From Apiotrichum sp. Y4204 (taxonomy: Eukaryota; Basidiomycota; Tremellomycetes; Trichosporonales; Trichosporonaceae), in the NCBI GenBank assembly GCA_025531455.1, contig JAMYHL010000071.1:149535-213534 (forward strand): 64,000 nucleotides of DNA. The letters are read 5' to 3'. The notes under the pieces were generated by a model that worked only from the letters and a program-made list of their open reading frames with translations, was not told the DNA's origin and made no database searches. Each line of letters opens with the position of its first letter. The first letter of the stretch is position 1. Position numbers and translations under genes: made by a program. Shown piece after piece: positions 22,400 to 32,732 of the stretch.

Positions 22400-24010
22400 A
22401 TGCCCCTCCCGCGTGTCTTCTTCGAGCTCACCGTCGGTGACCGTCCGTTGGGTCGCGTTGTCGTGAGTTGGTATCTTTACAATGACAGCTGACGCCCCAG
22501 TTTGAGCTCTTCTCCGATGTGTACGTTCCTCCCCAGTCCGCAAGCTGACAACAGTGTGCCCAAGACCGCAGAGAAGTGAGTCCCATATCTATCGTACACC
22601 ACGGGTGGAATCTAACTCCAGCTTCCGCGCGCTGTGTACAGGCGAGAAGGCTACGGCCAGCAAGCCGCTCGCGTACGCCGGATCGCCGATTCACCGCGTC
22701 ATTGACGGTTTTATGATCCAGGGCGGCGACTTTACGAAGCGCAATGGCTCGGGTGGCGAAAGTATCTACGGCGGCACGTTCCGCGACGAGCGGCTCAGCG
22801 GAGAAGGCACCGAGGTCGACCGTAAAGGGTATGTCGGGAGTACGGAAAGGCTCATCTCCGCATGCCTCTCACTGACGCCAGTCTCCTCGTCATGGCCAAC
22901 CGCGGACCAGACACGAACGGCTCCCAGTTCTTCGTGACGCTGGCGCCGAGCCCCCACCTGACGGGGAAGCATGTCGTATTCGGGCGTGTGGTGCACGGGC
23001 TGGAGCACATCGAGGCGATTGGAAAGCTGGCGACCGATGAGCGCGACCGACCACTGTCGCCCGTGGTCGTCTCGCGCGCGGGAGAGCTGGAGCTTCGCGC
23101 CGCCGCACCGCGCCCGCCGAGCCCAGAGAGCGAGAGTGAGGACGAGGAGGAGCGTCGCCGCCGCCGCCGCGAGCGGAAAGAGCGGAAAGAGAAGGAGCGG
23201 GAGGAGCGCCGCGCCGAACGCAAGCGTCGCAAGGAGCGCCGTGGGGACGACAGTCGGTCGAGATCGCGCTCGCGCTCTCCACGCCGCAGCCGTCGGGATC
23301 GCAGTCCGTCCGAGACGCTGTCCGAGCTTGACGCCCGCCTTGAGCGCGAGGAGAAGGAACGCATCGAGGCCGAGCGTGTCGAGGAGCTCCGCCTTATGAA
23401 GGAAGCAATCGCGTCCGATCGGCAGGCGATCAAGGACGCGGGAGGTGTCGTCTACAAAGGTCGCGGCACGATGCGTTACCGCGACCCCGAGTCCTCTGGC
23501 GCCATGCCTCGGAACTACGACTCTCGGGGGCAAGACACGCGCGCTCGCCGACGCCGCGGGGACGACGGAGGGCGATGGGAGCGTGGCGCGGAGGTACGTC
23601 CTTCGTTCGCCAAGGGGCGCGATGTGGACCGCTGGGACCATGGCGGGTGGAGCAGCCGCGACCCCGACGCCCGCGGTGGTCGGGACGACCGCGACCGTGG
23701 CGACCGTCGAGGTGGGCGTGACGACCGTGATGTCGGCAGACGGGAGGAGGGCAGAGACGCGCCCCGGCCGCTTTCTGAGAGGTTTGCGCCGCGCACCGAG
23801 CTGGAGTTGGACTATCGCGATGAGTCCGAGCGCACCGACGAGCGCACTGACCGAGGGCCGCGTATGGACGCTGGACGGGCAGCAAGGGCGGACGCGTGGC
23901 GCTCGGCGCGGCGCAGTCCCAGCCCTCCTCCGCGTGCGGTCCGCAGCCCGAGCCGCGAACGCGGAGCCACGCCGCGAAGCCAGGGGAGCGACATGGTTAT
24001 GGACGACTAG
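22400..24010 (+). CDS. SR-rich nuclear cyclophilin (peptidyl-prolyl isomerase)
   Basis: Peptidyl-prolyl cis-trans isomerase joined to an Arg/Ser-rich tail, 479 residues. Exons are 22400-22462, 22501-22520, 22555-22575, 22622-22828 and 22882-24010 (1440 nt), with introns of 38, 34, 46 and 53 nt. Two consecutive exons have only 20 and 21 nt. The cyclophilin domain (about 1-190) shows [19 protein letters not shown], the active-site segment [26 protein letters not shown] and [10 protein letters not shown]. The position of the cyclosporin-contact Trp is His (SPHL). The tail begins with acidic Glu/Asp, continues with Arg/Lys/Glu runs and an [12 protein letters not shown] block, and ends in further Arg/Asp/Gly-rich sequence. 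Such SR-cyclophilins associate with spliceosomes and pre-mRNA, so a nuclear speckle or splicing role is inferred. The whole tail lies in the last exon. Confidence 0.95.
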
Positions 24011-24084
24011 AGTGGGCATGCATGTTTCGTAGCATTTGCTTACTTGGTCCGTTGTGCAACTGACCTGCCTACTGACCTGTCTAC

Positions 24085-24780
24085 ATGAGTCGTCTTCGAC
24101 TCCAGATCCTACACCAGAGAGCGAGGTACATGTCTAGTGTCCACGCTGGACGTGGCAAACCGACCCCGGGGGACCATGCAGACAGCAGCGACAACAAGAC
24201 CGTGCTGCCTAACGACATTTGCTGTATTGTCGAGTCGAAGAGGGTCGATACAGTCGTCTTCGTGGGCGAGACAGCAATCCCCTACAGCGACTCACTTGTC
24301 CAGGCTTTCTTCCGGGCACTCGAGCGCATTGATAGGTGCCGCGTAGGGGTTTACAGGCACCACAAGGGCACCATCTTCGCCTCCGCGGAGCACTTCTCGC
24401 AGAGCTTACGGGCATGCGGATCGTATCTGCGGGGTTCGTCGTTAGTGGACTGGGACAAAGAAACCGTGCCCCAAACCCAAAAACTTGTGACAGACGCGCG
24501 GCTGTGCGTGCGACAGGTTGAAGGACGTCACGAGATTAGCAAGATCACGTTGGCTCATATCTGTGAATGGCTCTACCGAGTCGACATTTGCATCGCCGGG
24601 ACGTTTCGCCCGCATCCGGACACTGGTACTGCGTATGGAGGCGCATCCCGCCGACTTCCCCCGCGCGGTCGCCCAGAGGAGGCGGAGGTCAAGGCTGTGG
24701 TGAAGGCACCGGCGAAGCGGCGTCGGGTTTCGGTTGACCTGTATCTGATGGGGGAAAGAACATGGACCTGGCGCGACTAA
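24085..24780 (+). CDS. hypothetical protein
   Basis: An uninterrupted frame of 231 codons starting MSRLRLQILHQRARYMS. I recognise no family. It contains a VVFVGETAIPYSDSLVQAFF segment that could form a small alpha/beta core, scattered cysteines and a basic PAKRRRVSV patch near the C terminus that could be a nuclear localisation signal. It starts only 74 bp after the cyclophilin stop, on the same strand, and its end overlaps the start of the next frame by 19 bp. Either this is one of two overlapping genes, or an intron near 24735-24780 joins the two into a single zinc-finger protein. Codon use and composition look coding, but nothing confirms expression. Confidence 0.45.
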   Translation: MSRLRLQILHQRARYMSSVHAGRGKPTPGDHADSSDNKTVLPNDICCIVESKRVDTVVFVGETAIPYSDSLVQAFFRALERIDRCRVGVYRHHKGTIFASAEHFSQSLRACGSYLRGSSLVDWDKETVPQTQKLVTDARLCVRQVEGRHEISKITLAHICEWLYRVDICIAGTFRPHPDTGTAYGGASRRLPPRGRPEEAEVKAVVKAPAKRRRVSVDLYLMGERTWTWRD

Positions 24781-25016
24781 GAGTCGCGCACGAACTGGTC
24801 TCGAGTCACCCGACCTGGTCGCGACGTTTGCAAGCGACCTGTCCGCGGGACGGATGCAGTTTTAATGGCAAGCCTTTCTCCCTCCTTGATCACATGCAAG
24901 GCGTTCACCACCAACGCGTCTGCGTCGGTGTCGTACCCCAGAGTGTCGATTCTGCGACCTTGGACGAGATGCGGGACTCGTTGCTCTCGCTGCACATGCT
25001 CAACCCGCGACATTAG
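24762..25016 (+). CDS. small protein with a C2H2-like zinc finger
   Basis: An 84-codon frame beginning MDLARLRVAHELV. Its centre reads CPRDGCSFNGKPFSLLDHM followed by QGVHH. The spacing C-x4-C-x12-H-x4-H is that of a classical zinc finger with a slightly long knuckle. It overlaps the preceding frame (24085-24780), which carries a basic, NLS-like C terminus. The two may be exons of one nuclear protein, but I found no splice pair that joins the phases cleanly. Confidence 0.4.
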   Translation: MDLARLRVAHELVSSHPTWSRRLQATCPRDGCSFNGKPFSLLDHMQGVHHQRVCVGVVPQSVDSATLDEMRDSLLSLHMLNPRH

Positions 25017-25308
25017 CATGTCGGACCGGCGGATGACTGATATGCTGAACCTTATCGATCACAGCTTCGGACACCGAACAATCCACGTCCACTGAACACA
25101 CCAGTAGTGTGACTCATCGCCCGTCTCTGATTCACTCTATGTCCTGGTAAAGAGTATATTAACAACTGCAATCCCACGTTCATCACATCCTCAACAGTGG
25201 AGCATCATCTAGTCTGCCATATGTACATGTGTGTAATGCATTGTGGTATCAGAAAGTGTCGACCGTTGTCGTGTAATCGTACATTCTCAACTCTAGGTCT
25301 CTTCGCAC

Positions 25309-26370
25309 TCAGTCCTCCTCCTCGCGTACGGCAAACTCCCAGGAGCGCGCCTTGCCGATGCGCCCAACAATCTCCTCGTTGTGCGCCGCACTCTTCCCCT
25401 CACGCCACCCAATCGTCCGCCGGTGCGCATACCCGGGATACACGTCGGGCACAAACTCGAAGCTGCGGAGCAGGCGGTAGCGCGGCTGTGCGAGCTTGGT
25501 GCCGGGACAATGCGGTGGGGGGCGTGTTGCGAGCGCTTTGAGGTCCCAGAGTGTGTATGGCGACTGGTCGAGCAGAGTGATGAGTAGAGACCCCTCGCGT
25601 TGCGGGGGCGTGAATGATGCAGGGATCGGGGTGGCGGTAGCAAACTCGTCGTCGTCCAGCTCCTCGGCGTCACCATCCGAATCCGGCGTCGGCGCCCGCT
25701 TGGGCTTTCCCGGCTTCGGCATCTTCTTCTTGCCCTTGCCCTTCTTGTTGACAATGATCGGAAACGCGCTCGGACCGGAGGTAAGCAGCGGCGCGACGGC
25801 GCGCATCGTGCGCAGTAGCATCTCCTGGTTTGCGCGAATGTTGCGGTCCTGATCGGTGATGCCCTTTCCGACGTGCGGAAAGTTGAACACGACGCGGGAC
25901 CACGGCCCGCGCGCCTCTTTCCGTTTATCCACCGCGCCGCCATCAACGCTGAAGAGCACGCGCGCGCCGGCCGCGCGTAGTGCCGCCATGTTCTCCGCCG
26001 CGTCGGGATACTTGTCCACGCATTCGTCCTCGCTGTCGTACGCCGTCGCGCAGAGGAGGTGGCCCGGGTGTCCGAGGGCAAGCAGCGCGGCCGAAAAGCT
26101 AAAGTTGCCCTCGCCGAGGAGGAGGACTGTGTCGTCGTGTGCGATTGGGCGCGTCGCTCGTGCTGCAGCGCTGGAATCCGTGCCGTCCGTGGCCTCAGCC
26201 GCTGATGCCGCAGCCTGGCGCTGGCGCTTGAGAGCCCGTTTCTCGCCGACGCTCCGGTGCTTTTCCTTGGCTTTGGCGGCCTCGCGCGCGTCCCGTGCTT
26301 TGGCGGCTGCAGTGCGGGCCGCTGCCGCCTGGTGTGCGCCGAGCGCGGACTTGAGCTTGCTCTTGCCCAT
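25309..26370 (-). CDS. BMT5: BMT5-like 25S rRNA (uridine-N3)-methyltransferase
   Basis: Single-exon gene for a 353-residue nucleolar methyltransferase of the BMT5 family (DUF2431), which in yeast makes m3U2634 in 25S rRNA. The SAM-binding region is LLLGEGNFSFSAALL (residues 83-97). Family segments follow: ATAYDSEDECVDKYP, VLFSVDGGAVDK, VVFNFPHVGKGITDQDRNI and the downstream YTLWDLKALA and FVPDVYPGYAHRRTIGW. I chose the ATG at 26370 (MGKSKLKSALGAHQ) because it starts the Lys/Ala-rich basic N terminus seen in the family. The frame stays open to an ATG at 26463, but that extra sequence is hydrophobic and Pro/Phe-rich and unlike the family. An insertion with GKGKKKMPKPGKPKR and an acidic patch lies before the C-terminal third. 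Confidence 0.9.
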   Translation of the reverse strand: MGKSKLKSALGAHQAAAARTAAAKARDAREAAKAKEKHRSVGEKRALKRQRQAAASAAEATDGTDSSAAARATRPIAHDDTVLLLGEGNFSFSAALLALGHPGHLLCATAYDSEDECVDKYPDAAENMAALRAAGARVLFSVDGGAVDKRKEARGPWSRVVFNFPHVGKGITDQDRNIRANQEMLLRTMRAVAPLLTSGPSAFPIIVNKKGKGKKKMPKPGKPKRAPTPDSDGDAEELDDDEFATATPIPASFTPPQREGSLLITLLDQSPYTLWDLKALATRPPPHCPGTKLAQPRYRLLRSFEFVPDVYPGYAHRRTIGWREGKSAAHNEEIVGRIGKARSWEFAVREEED

Positions 26371-26816
26371 CGGATGGAAGGATGGAAACGGAGTTGGGAG
26401 AGTGGGGTGGGAAAACGCAACAACAAAAAAAATCGTGGGTGGAGGAAATTCTGCAACCTCCATCTTTTGGCCACTCGCTGGCTCGTCGAGTGCTTCTCAC
26501 TTCAACAAGCAATTACATCCTGAACGCCCATCATCTCCACTCGTCTCTTAATCTTACTTTCCATCCATGCCTGACATCAAACGTATCACCGTCTTATGGC
26601 AAGGGTCAGGACAAATCTGCTCTTCTAGAATCCATACTCCTCCCATTCGCCCGTCATCTCGGCAGGGTGTCTCTGCGCTCGCCGCTACTCCCCACATTAT
26701 GTGCAGGGACCTCATCCGTCCTTCCCCGTCTGCTTCACTTTCTCCATCGAATTAACACTCGACTCGGTATGGTCTGATAGCACAGGGCAACAGAAACTAT
26801 AACTGCACTTGGGCTA
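26371..26816. other. intergenic: BMT5 promoter and Kre9-like gene 3' flank
   Basis: About 450 bases without a supportable gene, containing the promoter of the BMT5-like gene and the 3' UTR of the GPI-protein gene. Confidence 0.4.
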
Positions 26817-27821
26817 TTAAACGAGGGCGACAATAGCCGCGAGACCGCCAACAAGAGCAGTGGAGATAACGACGCGCGACGCGCCAGATCCGGGGCTGGT
26901 GGTGGCAGGAGCGCTGGGCTGTGCGTCGGTCGAGTTGGGGCTCGTGCCATTGGCGTCGCTGCCGCCAGCAGGGGGGTTCGTGGTGCCGTTGTTGTTGCCG
27001 TTGCCGCCGGTGTTGACGCCCGTGAGGGGCTGGTTCGGGTTCGTGCCGGGGTTCGCGGGCGCGGTGCCGTTCTCACGGATACGGAAGCCGTCCGACTGGC
27101 CGAGCTTCTCTGCCTGTCAGCGGTGGCACTAGCATTCCAATACGCACTGTTCGCAGTCGCGTCCCACACTGCCACGACGTAGTTGTTGCCAGGCGGGTAG
27201 CTGGCGTGAGTATGGGCTCGGATAGCCTGGCTTACTTCTGAACGTCGACCTCCTGCTCGACCAGGCCGCCGGCGACTGTGTTGTCAGGCAAATGAACGGT
27301 CTGGATGCCTGTGGCACTCACCGTCCCTCGCGATCACGACCGAGTCCCAGAACAGCGACGTGTTCGAGTTGGTCAGACGGAGCTCAACGGGCTGCGCGAC
27401 GGCTCCCCAGAAGACCTTGTTCTTGGCGCCGTTGACCCCTGGGTGTTAGTGTATGGTGCTGAAATACCGACAGCAGGGTCCGCAGATGGAGCGTCCACAT
27501 GTCCGTCCACTCGACCCCAACGTCTACGCACAGTAGCCCTGGTCCCCACGGTTGGGGAACGTGCTGCTGTCAGTTATGTGCTGCATACAGTGTAATAGTG
27601 CGCAGGACATACACATAGGTAGTGTTCCACGCTGCACCATCGGTCGTGGTGGGACCAGCGGCATCAGTCGCGGTCGGGTCGGCCGTGGTCATCTCGCCTG
27701 CCGTGGAAGACACGGCGGATTCGGCACCGGTGCCCATGGTGGCCTCGGGAGCCGACGAGGGCGCTTCCTGGGCAGTGACGCCGGCGAGGAGGGCAGCGAC
27801 AACGAGGTTGAGAGCGAGCAT
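26817..27821 (-). CDS. Ser/Thr-rich GPI-anchored protein with Kre9/KNH-like domain
   Basis: Predicted cell-surface protein. The ATG at 27821 opens a signal peptide (MLALNLVVAALLAGVTA, then QEAP). A Ser/Thr/Ala-rich stretch follows in the first exon (27613-27821). Downstream exons around 27322-27440, 27240-27275 and 27146-27215 carry a Kre9/KNH-type beta-sandwich: KVFWGAVAQPVELRLTNSN, SVVIARD-VAGGLVEQEVDVQ and the diagnostic NYPPGNNYVVAVWD, then QSDGFRIREN. The last exon (about 26817-27110) has an Asn/Gly/Pro/Ser/Thr-rich stalk and ends with a hydrophobic GPI-attachment tail (SRVVISTALVGGLAAIVALV). Kre9-type domains occur in many fungal cell-wall and membrane proteins. A role in beta-1,6-glucan assembly is possible but not shown. 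The last introns are typical; the exon joins between 27440 and 27613 are uncertain. Confidence 0.8.
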
Positions 27822-29527
27822 TGTGTATGGCGGACCTGGGATGTTTGAAAGGAGAATGAGATGCATAAGTTCGGGGACGAGTAGGACGCGACTTATCAGG
27901 CATGTTGCTGCCAAGCTGCCGGTCCCCATGCTCGACCAATGCTGCCCACTCTCAATGGCCATGGAAAGGCTGGCTGTGAGTCTTGGCAGCCAAGAAACTC
28001 GGAGAAATCACACACGGCCACACGGCCGCAACTTTGTGCCGGTCTTGTTCCTTTCGTTCTTGCGTTCCTTGTGGACTCGTTCTTTGTTTGGTTTCCCATC
28101 TTGGCAGCCGTGCTGCTGAATCGTATCGTACAGACAGAAAGTTCTGTTTGGCTGTCGCGATTGACTCACATCCCTGGTCAAACTATATCACAACAGCGGG
28201 CTTGGCACCGGCGTGCACCGGCTGTTCCGCCGTTTCGCCAAGAACTGAGCGCAGCGTGTAATTTGATGGCACTGGGGGGCGTGTCTTGACATCTGTACAG
28301 TAAACAGTACATGCAGTACAGCTAGCTGTTTGGGTAGCAAGTCACGAGACAATTCATCTCGTGTCGCCAGGGTAGTCCACATGTTCGGCAGTGAACGCGG
28401 CACGAGCGATGGCTGCGGCAGACGCCAACATGACGCAAGAAGAACGGGAAGTCCACCAACCATATGGTGCTCCTCCTTGGCGCGCACTGCCAGGGCACTC
28501 TCTCAACTCGACTCCACACACAGCACACGGTATGCATATACGGTTCCGATCTCGATCCTTCGCAATCTTCCGGCGCAAGCCATCTCCATCTCACTCTCTC
28601 TGCTCTCTGTCCAATATCAATCGAACCCAGACAAAGACGCGTTGCAGTATTAGAGCTGGCAGGCACTGGACTGGTCTGGAGCGAGAAGCGAGAAGCAAGA
28701 AGCGACGAAGCAAGAGAATGGAGCCACAGCGCACAGTGGGCGAGTGTGGCTGAATTGAAACAGCCCGCGATGCGAAACAGCTGTCCGGATGTTCCTTGGT
28801 GGTGTGCGAGCGAGCCACCCTTACATCTGCTCTTTATTTTTCTCACGATGATGATTGACTCTCTCTGTGTATTCACTCAGACAGTCTCTCCACTCCCCAC
28901 GGAACAGCGGGACAGCGGTTTGCGGATTGCGGACTGGAACGAACAGTTGCGTGCCAGTGGCCGGTCGGAGACGCGAGCGGGACAAGAATGTGGACAAACA
29001 GCACGACTACACTCTAACGCGCGACGTGATGAGGCCGACCGGATAGCGAGACGAGACGCGACACGACTTGTTGTCGGGTGCGGACGATGGCACACATCCC
29101 TGCAGCTTCCCACTGAATCAATGATCCACTGATCAAGCCATCCATCAAACATCGTGTCCAGACACCAGCCATGTTATCGTAAACTTCAAGTTGAGCGGTG
29201 CTCCTTGACACATGGGCATGCTGGAACGATCTCTTACATGAATGCCAAACGACTGTAGCGCCAGGACGCTGCAACTGAACTCCCCAGTCATGAGAGTGTC
29301 TTTGCAACAAGCGGCTTTGAGGCTCCCTCACAGCTTCGGCATCACCGGCGTTCGCCCGCGGCCCCTGTCGCAAAATCACAAGCTCACAAGCTCACAATCC
29401 CATCGCTATCGTTATCATAGCTGTCAAAAGACATACACGATACACGCACGATGCATGCACGATGCATGGCGTAGAGTTGAGTGTAGCGGAGTGTGTGGCC
29501 TTCAGATCAAATGGTTATGTAAGGTGG
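27822..29527. other. divergent intergenic region
   Basis: 1.7 kb between two divergent genes. Open frames on both strands lack domains and would need unsupported starts. A 7-bp perfect hairpin (CACGAGA / TCTCGTG) lies at about 28343-28363. Nothing else stands out. Confidence 0.35.
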
Positions 29528-30740
29528 ATGTTTGGCTGGTGGCAAAACAAACAATCACCATTGTCGAAAGCACGTCGAGTCCGCTGGATCCCCTTTCTTT
29601 CAGTACTTCAACTCATTAGGCAAGATAGACAACAACGTCAACAGTCAGAAGCACATCAGCAACGCATTTCCGTAAGTTTGGCACGCGCGAATGCTTGTTC
29701 TAATCGCAGGTGTACGCGGACTACCACCGCACGGCGCGAATCGCCGCTCGGCCGTACCCTCCTATCCAGCACTTCGGCACCCATACGCTGACTGGCATCG
29801 GCCGCGTCTCAGCAATGAAGATTACACTCGCCGCCCCCGGCGAGAGGACGGCCTTCATGGCCCATCTCGAGGAGCATGGGTGGGCGTCAGCTCCGTTAGC
29901 ACGACCTGACTTTGATGCCGGTTCTGACTATAGTGTTTCGTTGTTCGGTCTTTTGCCATGTTTGAGCTGCCAAGCAACGACATCGTATGTGTCGCGCCTC
30001 TCACGTCTGAATACACGCCGCAGGACGCTTGCCATAACTGTGAGAATCTCTCTATTGCAGAGCGGCTGGCGTGCGAAGCCTCGATGCAGGTGGCCGACCT
30101 CACACGACCCACGGCGCAGACGACGGCAAGCACTGTAACATCGTCCTTGAAAAACTCGGCTTTGACAATCAACAATCAACAAGCCTGGTCAAGGCAGCGA
30201 CACGGAGCTGGGAGCTGCCATGCCCACCGCCACCCCGTTTGTTGTGACCGAGAGCGAGGCGCCGCTGTGCGACAGCTTCGGTCGCGGGTCCACCCAAGAA
30301 GACGAATGGAGGGCGGACCGGATTTCGAACACTGCTGCATGCCACTCGACGAGAATCGCGACTCGCCTACGGGCAGCCAGGTGTCACCCCTTGCCTGCAA
30401 AACAGACCTCGCGGCGATAGAGCGCCAACAGGAGGACCTGCGACGTCGATTGCGTGAACTCGAGCAAGAACGGAAGGAGCTTGAAGATCGGAGGGCCGTT
30501 CACCAAAAGCAGTTGGAACTCCTTGAGATCGAGCGCAGAGAGCGCGACGAGAAGTTCGCAAGGGCGTACGCTGTGAAGAAGAAGCAGGACGCCGCTTGGG
30601 CCTTCGCGAACGGCTGGAGCACCGACATTTCGTGGCCCGTTGATCCCCCGCCCGGCTACGAGGCTGTAACAGCAATGGTCACGCGCGTGTTGGGGACGCC
30701 ACCTGACTCCCGGCCGCCACAGAGCGAGGAAAGGAAGTAG
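29528..30740 (+). CDS. hypothetical coiled-coil protein, multi-exon
   Basis: The ATG at 29528 opens MFGWWQNKQSPLSKARR (exon 29528-29671). A clean 38-nt intron (GTAAGT to TAATCGCAG, 29672-29709) leads into an exon reading YADYHRTARIAARPYPP and GERTAFMAHLEEHGWASAP. The central part (about 29890-30310) is unresolved and probably contains two or more short introns, one likely at about 29983-30021. The final exon (about 30308-30740) is a convincing coiled coil, IERQQEDLRRRLRELEQERK then LEIERRERDEKF, ending TRVLGTPPDSRPPQSEERK. I recognise no family. The first intron and the coiled coil are the best evidence that the locus is real. The boundaries between them are tentative. Confidence 0.5.
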
Positions 30741-31002
30741 TCAGAGGACTCGGGTGGTGAATAGTAACATGTTAGGAGCTCTGTGGGTACACACGGATGA
30801 GAATACGTTCAGTCATGAACCTATGACACATGTTCAATTATCAACGACTCTCCACTTATGTCTTTTCCTCCATCTCGTCCCTCTCATCCATCCAACCATC
30901 AGTGATCACCTCCCAGCGACTCTGCTGCTTTGACCTCTCGCGTGAGCGGCAAACGATATTGGAGATTCCTGGTGCTTGTTGATGCAGACACACGTTACGC
31001 TT

Positions 31003-31669
31003 CTAACTGATATCGTCCTCCCGCGCGCTGTCGGAAACCTGCTCACCACAGACTATATCCGCCAACCATTTGTTGGGGTCGACACGGCGGCCAATTTCCT
31101 TCTCCAAGCTCCTCAAAGCAGATGTCACGCCCACGATAACGACTGTGCCGGTTCCAAGGCTGACAATAGAGTAGGCCGCCGGCTTTCGGTCGCAGAATGC
31201 TCGTAGGCCCCAGTCGTGGACTGGATTTGGACCACGACCACGCCGGTATTTGATCGCGGAATAAGCGCAGACGGCAACAGTAAGGCCTAATGGCAGTCCA
31301 CACCCTTGTACGATCTGATGCTTCAACGGTGGTTTGGAAGCGGGCATATCAGGAGAGATTGAGGGTTGAAAAGCAAATATGAGCAAAAAGAACATCTTAA
31401 CTCATTGCCGAGATGAGCCCGTAGCGTCTTGAACCGTTGGGCGAGTCGTCGTCGAGCGCACCAGACTCGGACCTCCGGTCGCTGTCCTGTGGTCCGCACA
31501 AGGGGAAGGGGTAGATGTTATGACTGAACTGTACCTCCCGAATCAAGGCACCAAATCCCCTCCTGTACGCAACTCGTAAAGGCCTTTTGAAGAGTGGGGA
31601 CGGGGGGCCCATTGACACTGACGCTGTGCTTCGGATAAGTGAACAGGAAACCCATCGATCTTTCCACAC
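31003..31669 (-). CDS. small predicted membrane protein, multi-exon
   Basis: The 3' part (31003 to about 31330) encodes GCGLPLGLTVAVCAYSAIKY and AAYSIVSLGTGTVVIVGVT, two hydrophobic helices separated by a basic loop (RRGRGPNPVHDWGLRAF). It ends in a soluble, charged tail with a stop at 31003. Upstream, an exon reading FKRPLRVAYRRGFGALIRE is followed by a good intron (GTACAG to ACCACAG, about 47 nt) and an exon with RRSESGALDDDSPNGSRRYG, so one spliced gene is likely. The start could be the ATG at 31669 or the later MGPPSPLF. The join into the membrane part is uncertain; the ATG at 31347 would give a shorter 114-residue form. It resembles a small organellar membrane protein, but the family is not recognised. 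Confidence 0.45.
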
Positions 31670-32732
31670 TCTGGTGTCAATGGGTAAGCCAATGAACTGG
31701 GTTATACTATGGGCGCTGTATCACGGGGGAGCTGCATGTAGTACTGTTTCTTCTGGACAGGGTTACCCGCACACAGGAGGACGAGGGGGATCGTCGCGGT
31801 TGTGGTGATCGCGAAGAATCTCGTCTTCTTGGGTATCGGTGAGTTGCAGAAAGGCGACCCTCATACCTTTCCGGACGGTGATTGGATGGGACTAGAGCTG
31901 TGCAGTACGTAGAGTGTGAACTGTGTATTCAACGGTCCACATCCTGCTCTTTCCATATCACTGGCAGGCTGCATGGTCGTCAGACTATCAAGGTTTGATG
32001 CCTGGTTCATAGCTGCGGCGGAACTACCAACGATCTGACGAAACCCGCCGCCACCCTAGCTGGACGAAACATTGATCATCTAATCTCGTCCTCTGTCGAG
32101 GAGGGGAGGAGGGGTGTCGAGTGGGATGTACGCATAGCAATACGCCGAGCGAGGCTGAGTGGGCAACGGCGCGCCCGAGGGTGCTGCTCTGTGGCAGGAG
32201 GATTTGGGACGGTTGTTGGTCCGGAATGGGAGCCGCTTGGAGGCAGGGAATTTGGGCCACAGCGCCGGCGTGAGTGTTCTTGTGGTCGTGGTCTAGACAG
32301 AACAACCCATTGTAAGCACATTGAAAGGATTTGCTGTCTCTGTCTATTCTCGCTGCTGCCTTATGTCTACCGAGGACTACTAGTCGTAATGCATAGAAAT
32401 CAAGCCAATGCCACACATCAAAGGCCGTTAGGATTGTTGCCTGCCCGCAATTCGGCCGGCCGGCTGGTATCGTAAGCGTTGCACTGTCGGCATAACTGGC
32501 ATTCAGTACGTGAATCCAGCACTCACACGCTGCACTGCCTGGTTTGAGTAGATAGAATGGAAGAGTCCCTTGGTAGAAATCAGAATGAGCGTGTCGACGT
32601 AATGCATAAGGCGTTGACTATATTACTACTAGTGTTCTGTGTCCAGCACAAGAGTCACATTATATGGATGGCGTCAAAGGAAAGGAATTTATACACAGGT
32701 CGAGGATTAAGTTTCTCATAGCCACGCTGAGT
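31670..32732. other. intergenic, no gene seen
   Basis: Just over 1 kb between the small membrane-protein gene and the 3' end of the beta-glucosidase gene. Short frames on both strands have no motifs. The right end (32590-32732) is relatively AT-rich, fitting a 3' UTR. Confidence 0.35.

Noticed and set aside
22766..24019. 417-codon minus-strand frame opposite the cyclophilin gene
   Set aside because: It is the GC-rich antisense shadow of the Arg/Ser/Glu-rich tail. The plus strand carries a clear cyclophilin domain with spliced exons.
25293..26474. 393-codon frame overlapping the BMT5-like gene on the same strand
   Set aside because: Arg/Ala/Pro/Ser-rich out-of-frame reading; the other frame contains all family motifs.
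28464..29132. 222-codon plus-strand frame
   Set aside because: No domain, no codon bias like its neighbours, and overlapping frames of similar quality on the other strand.
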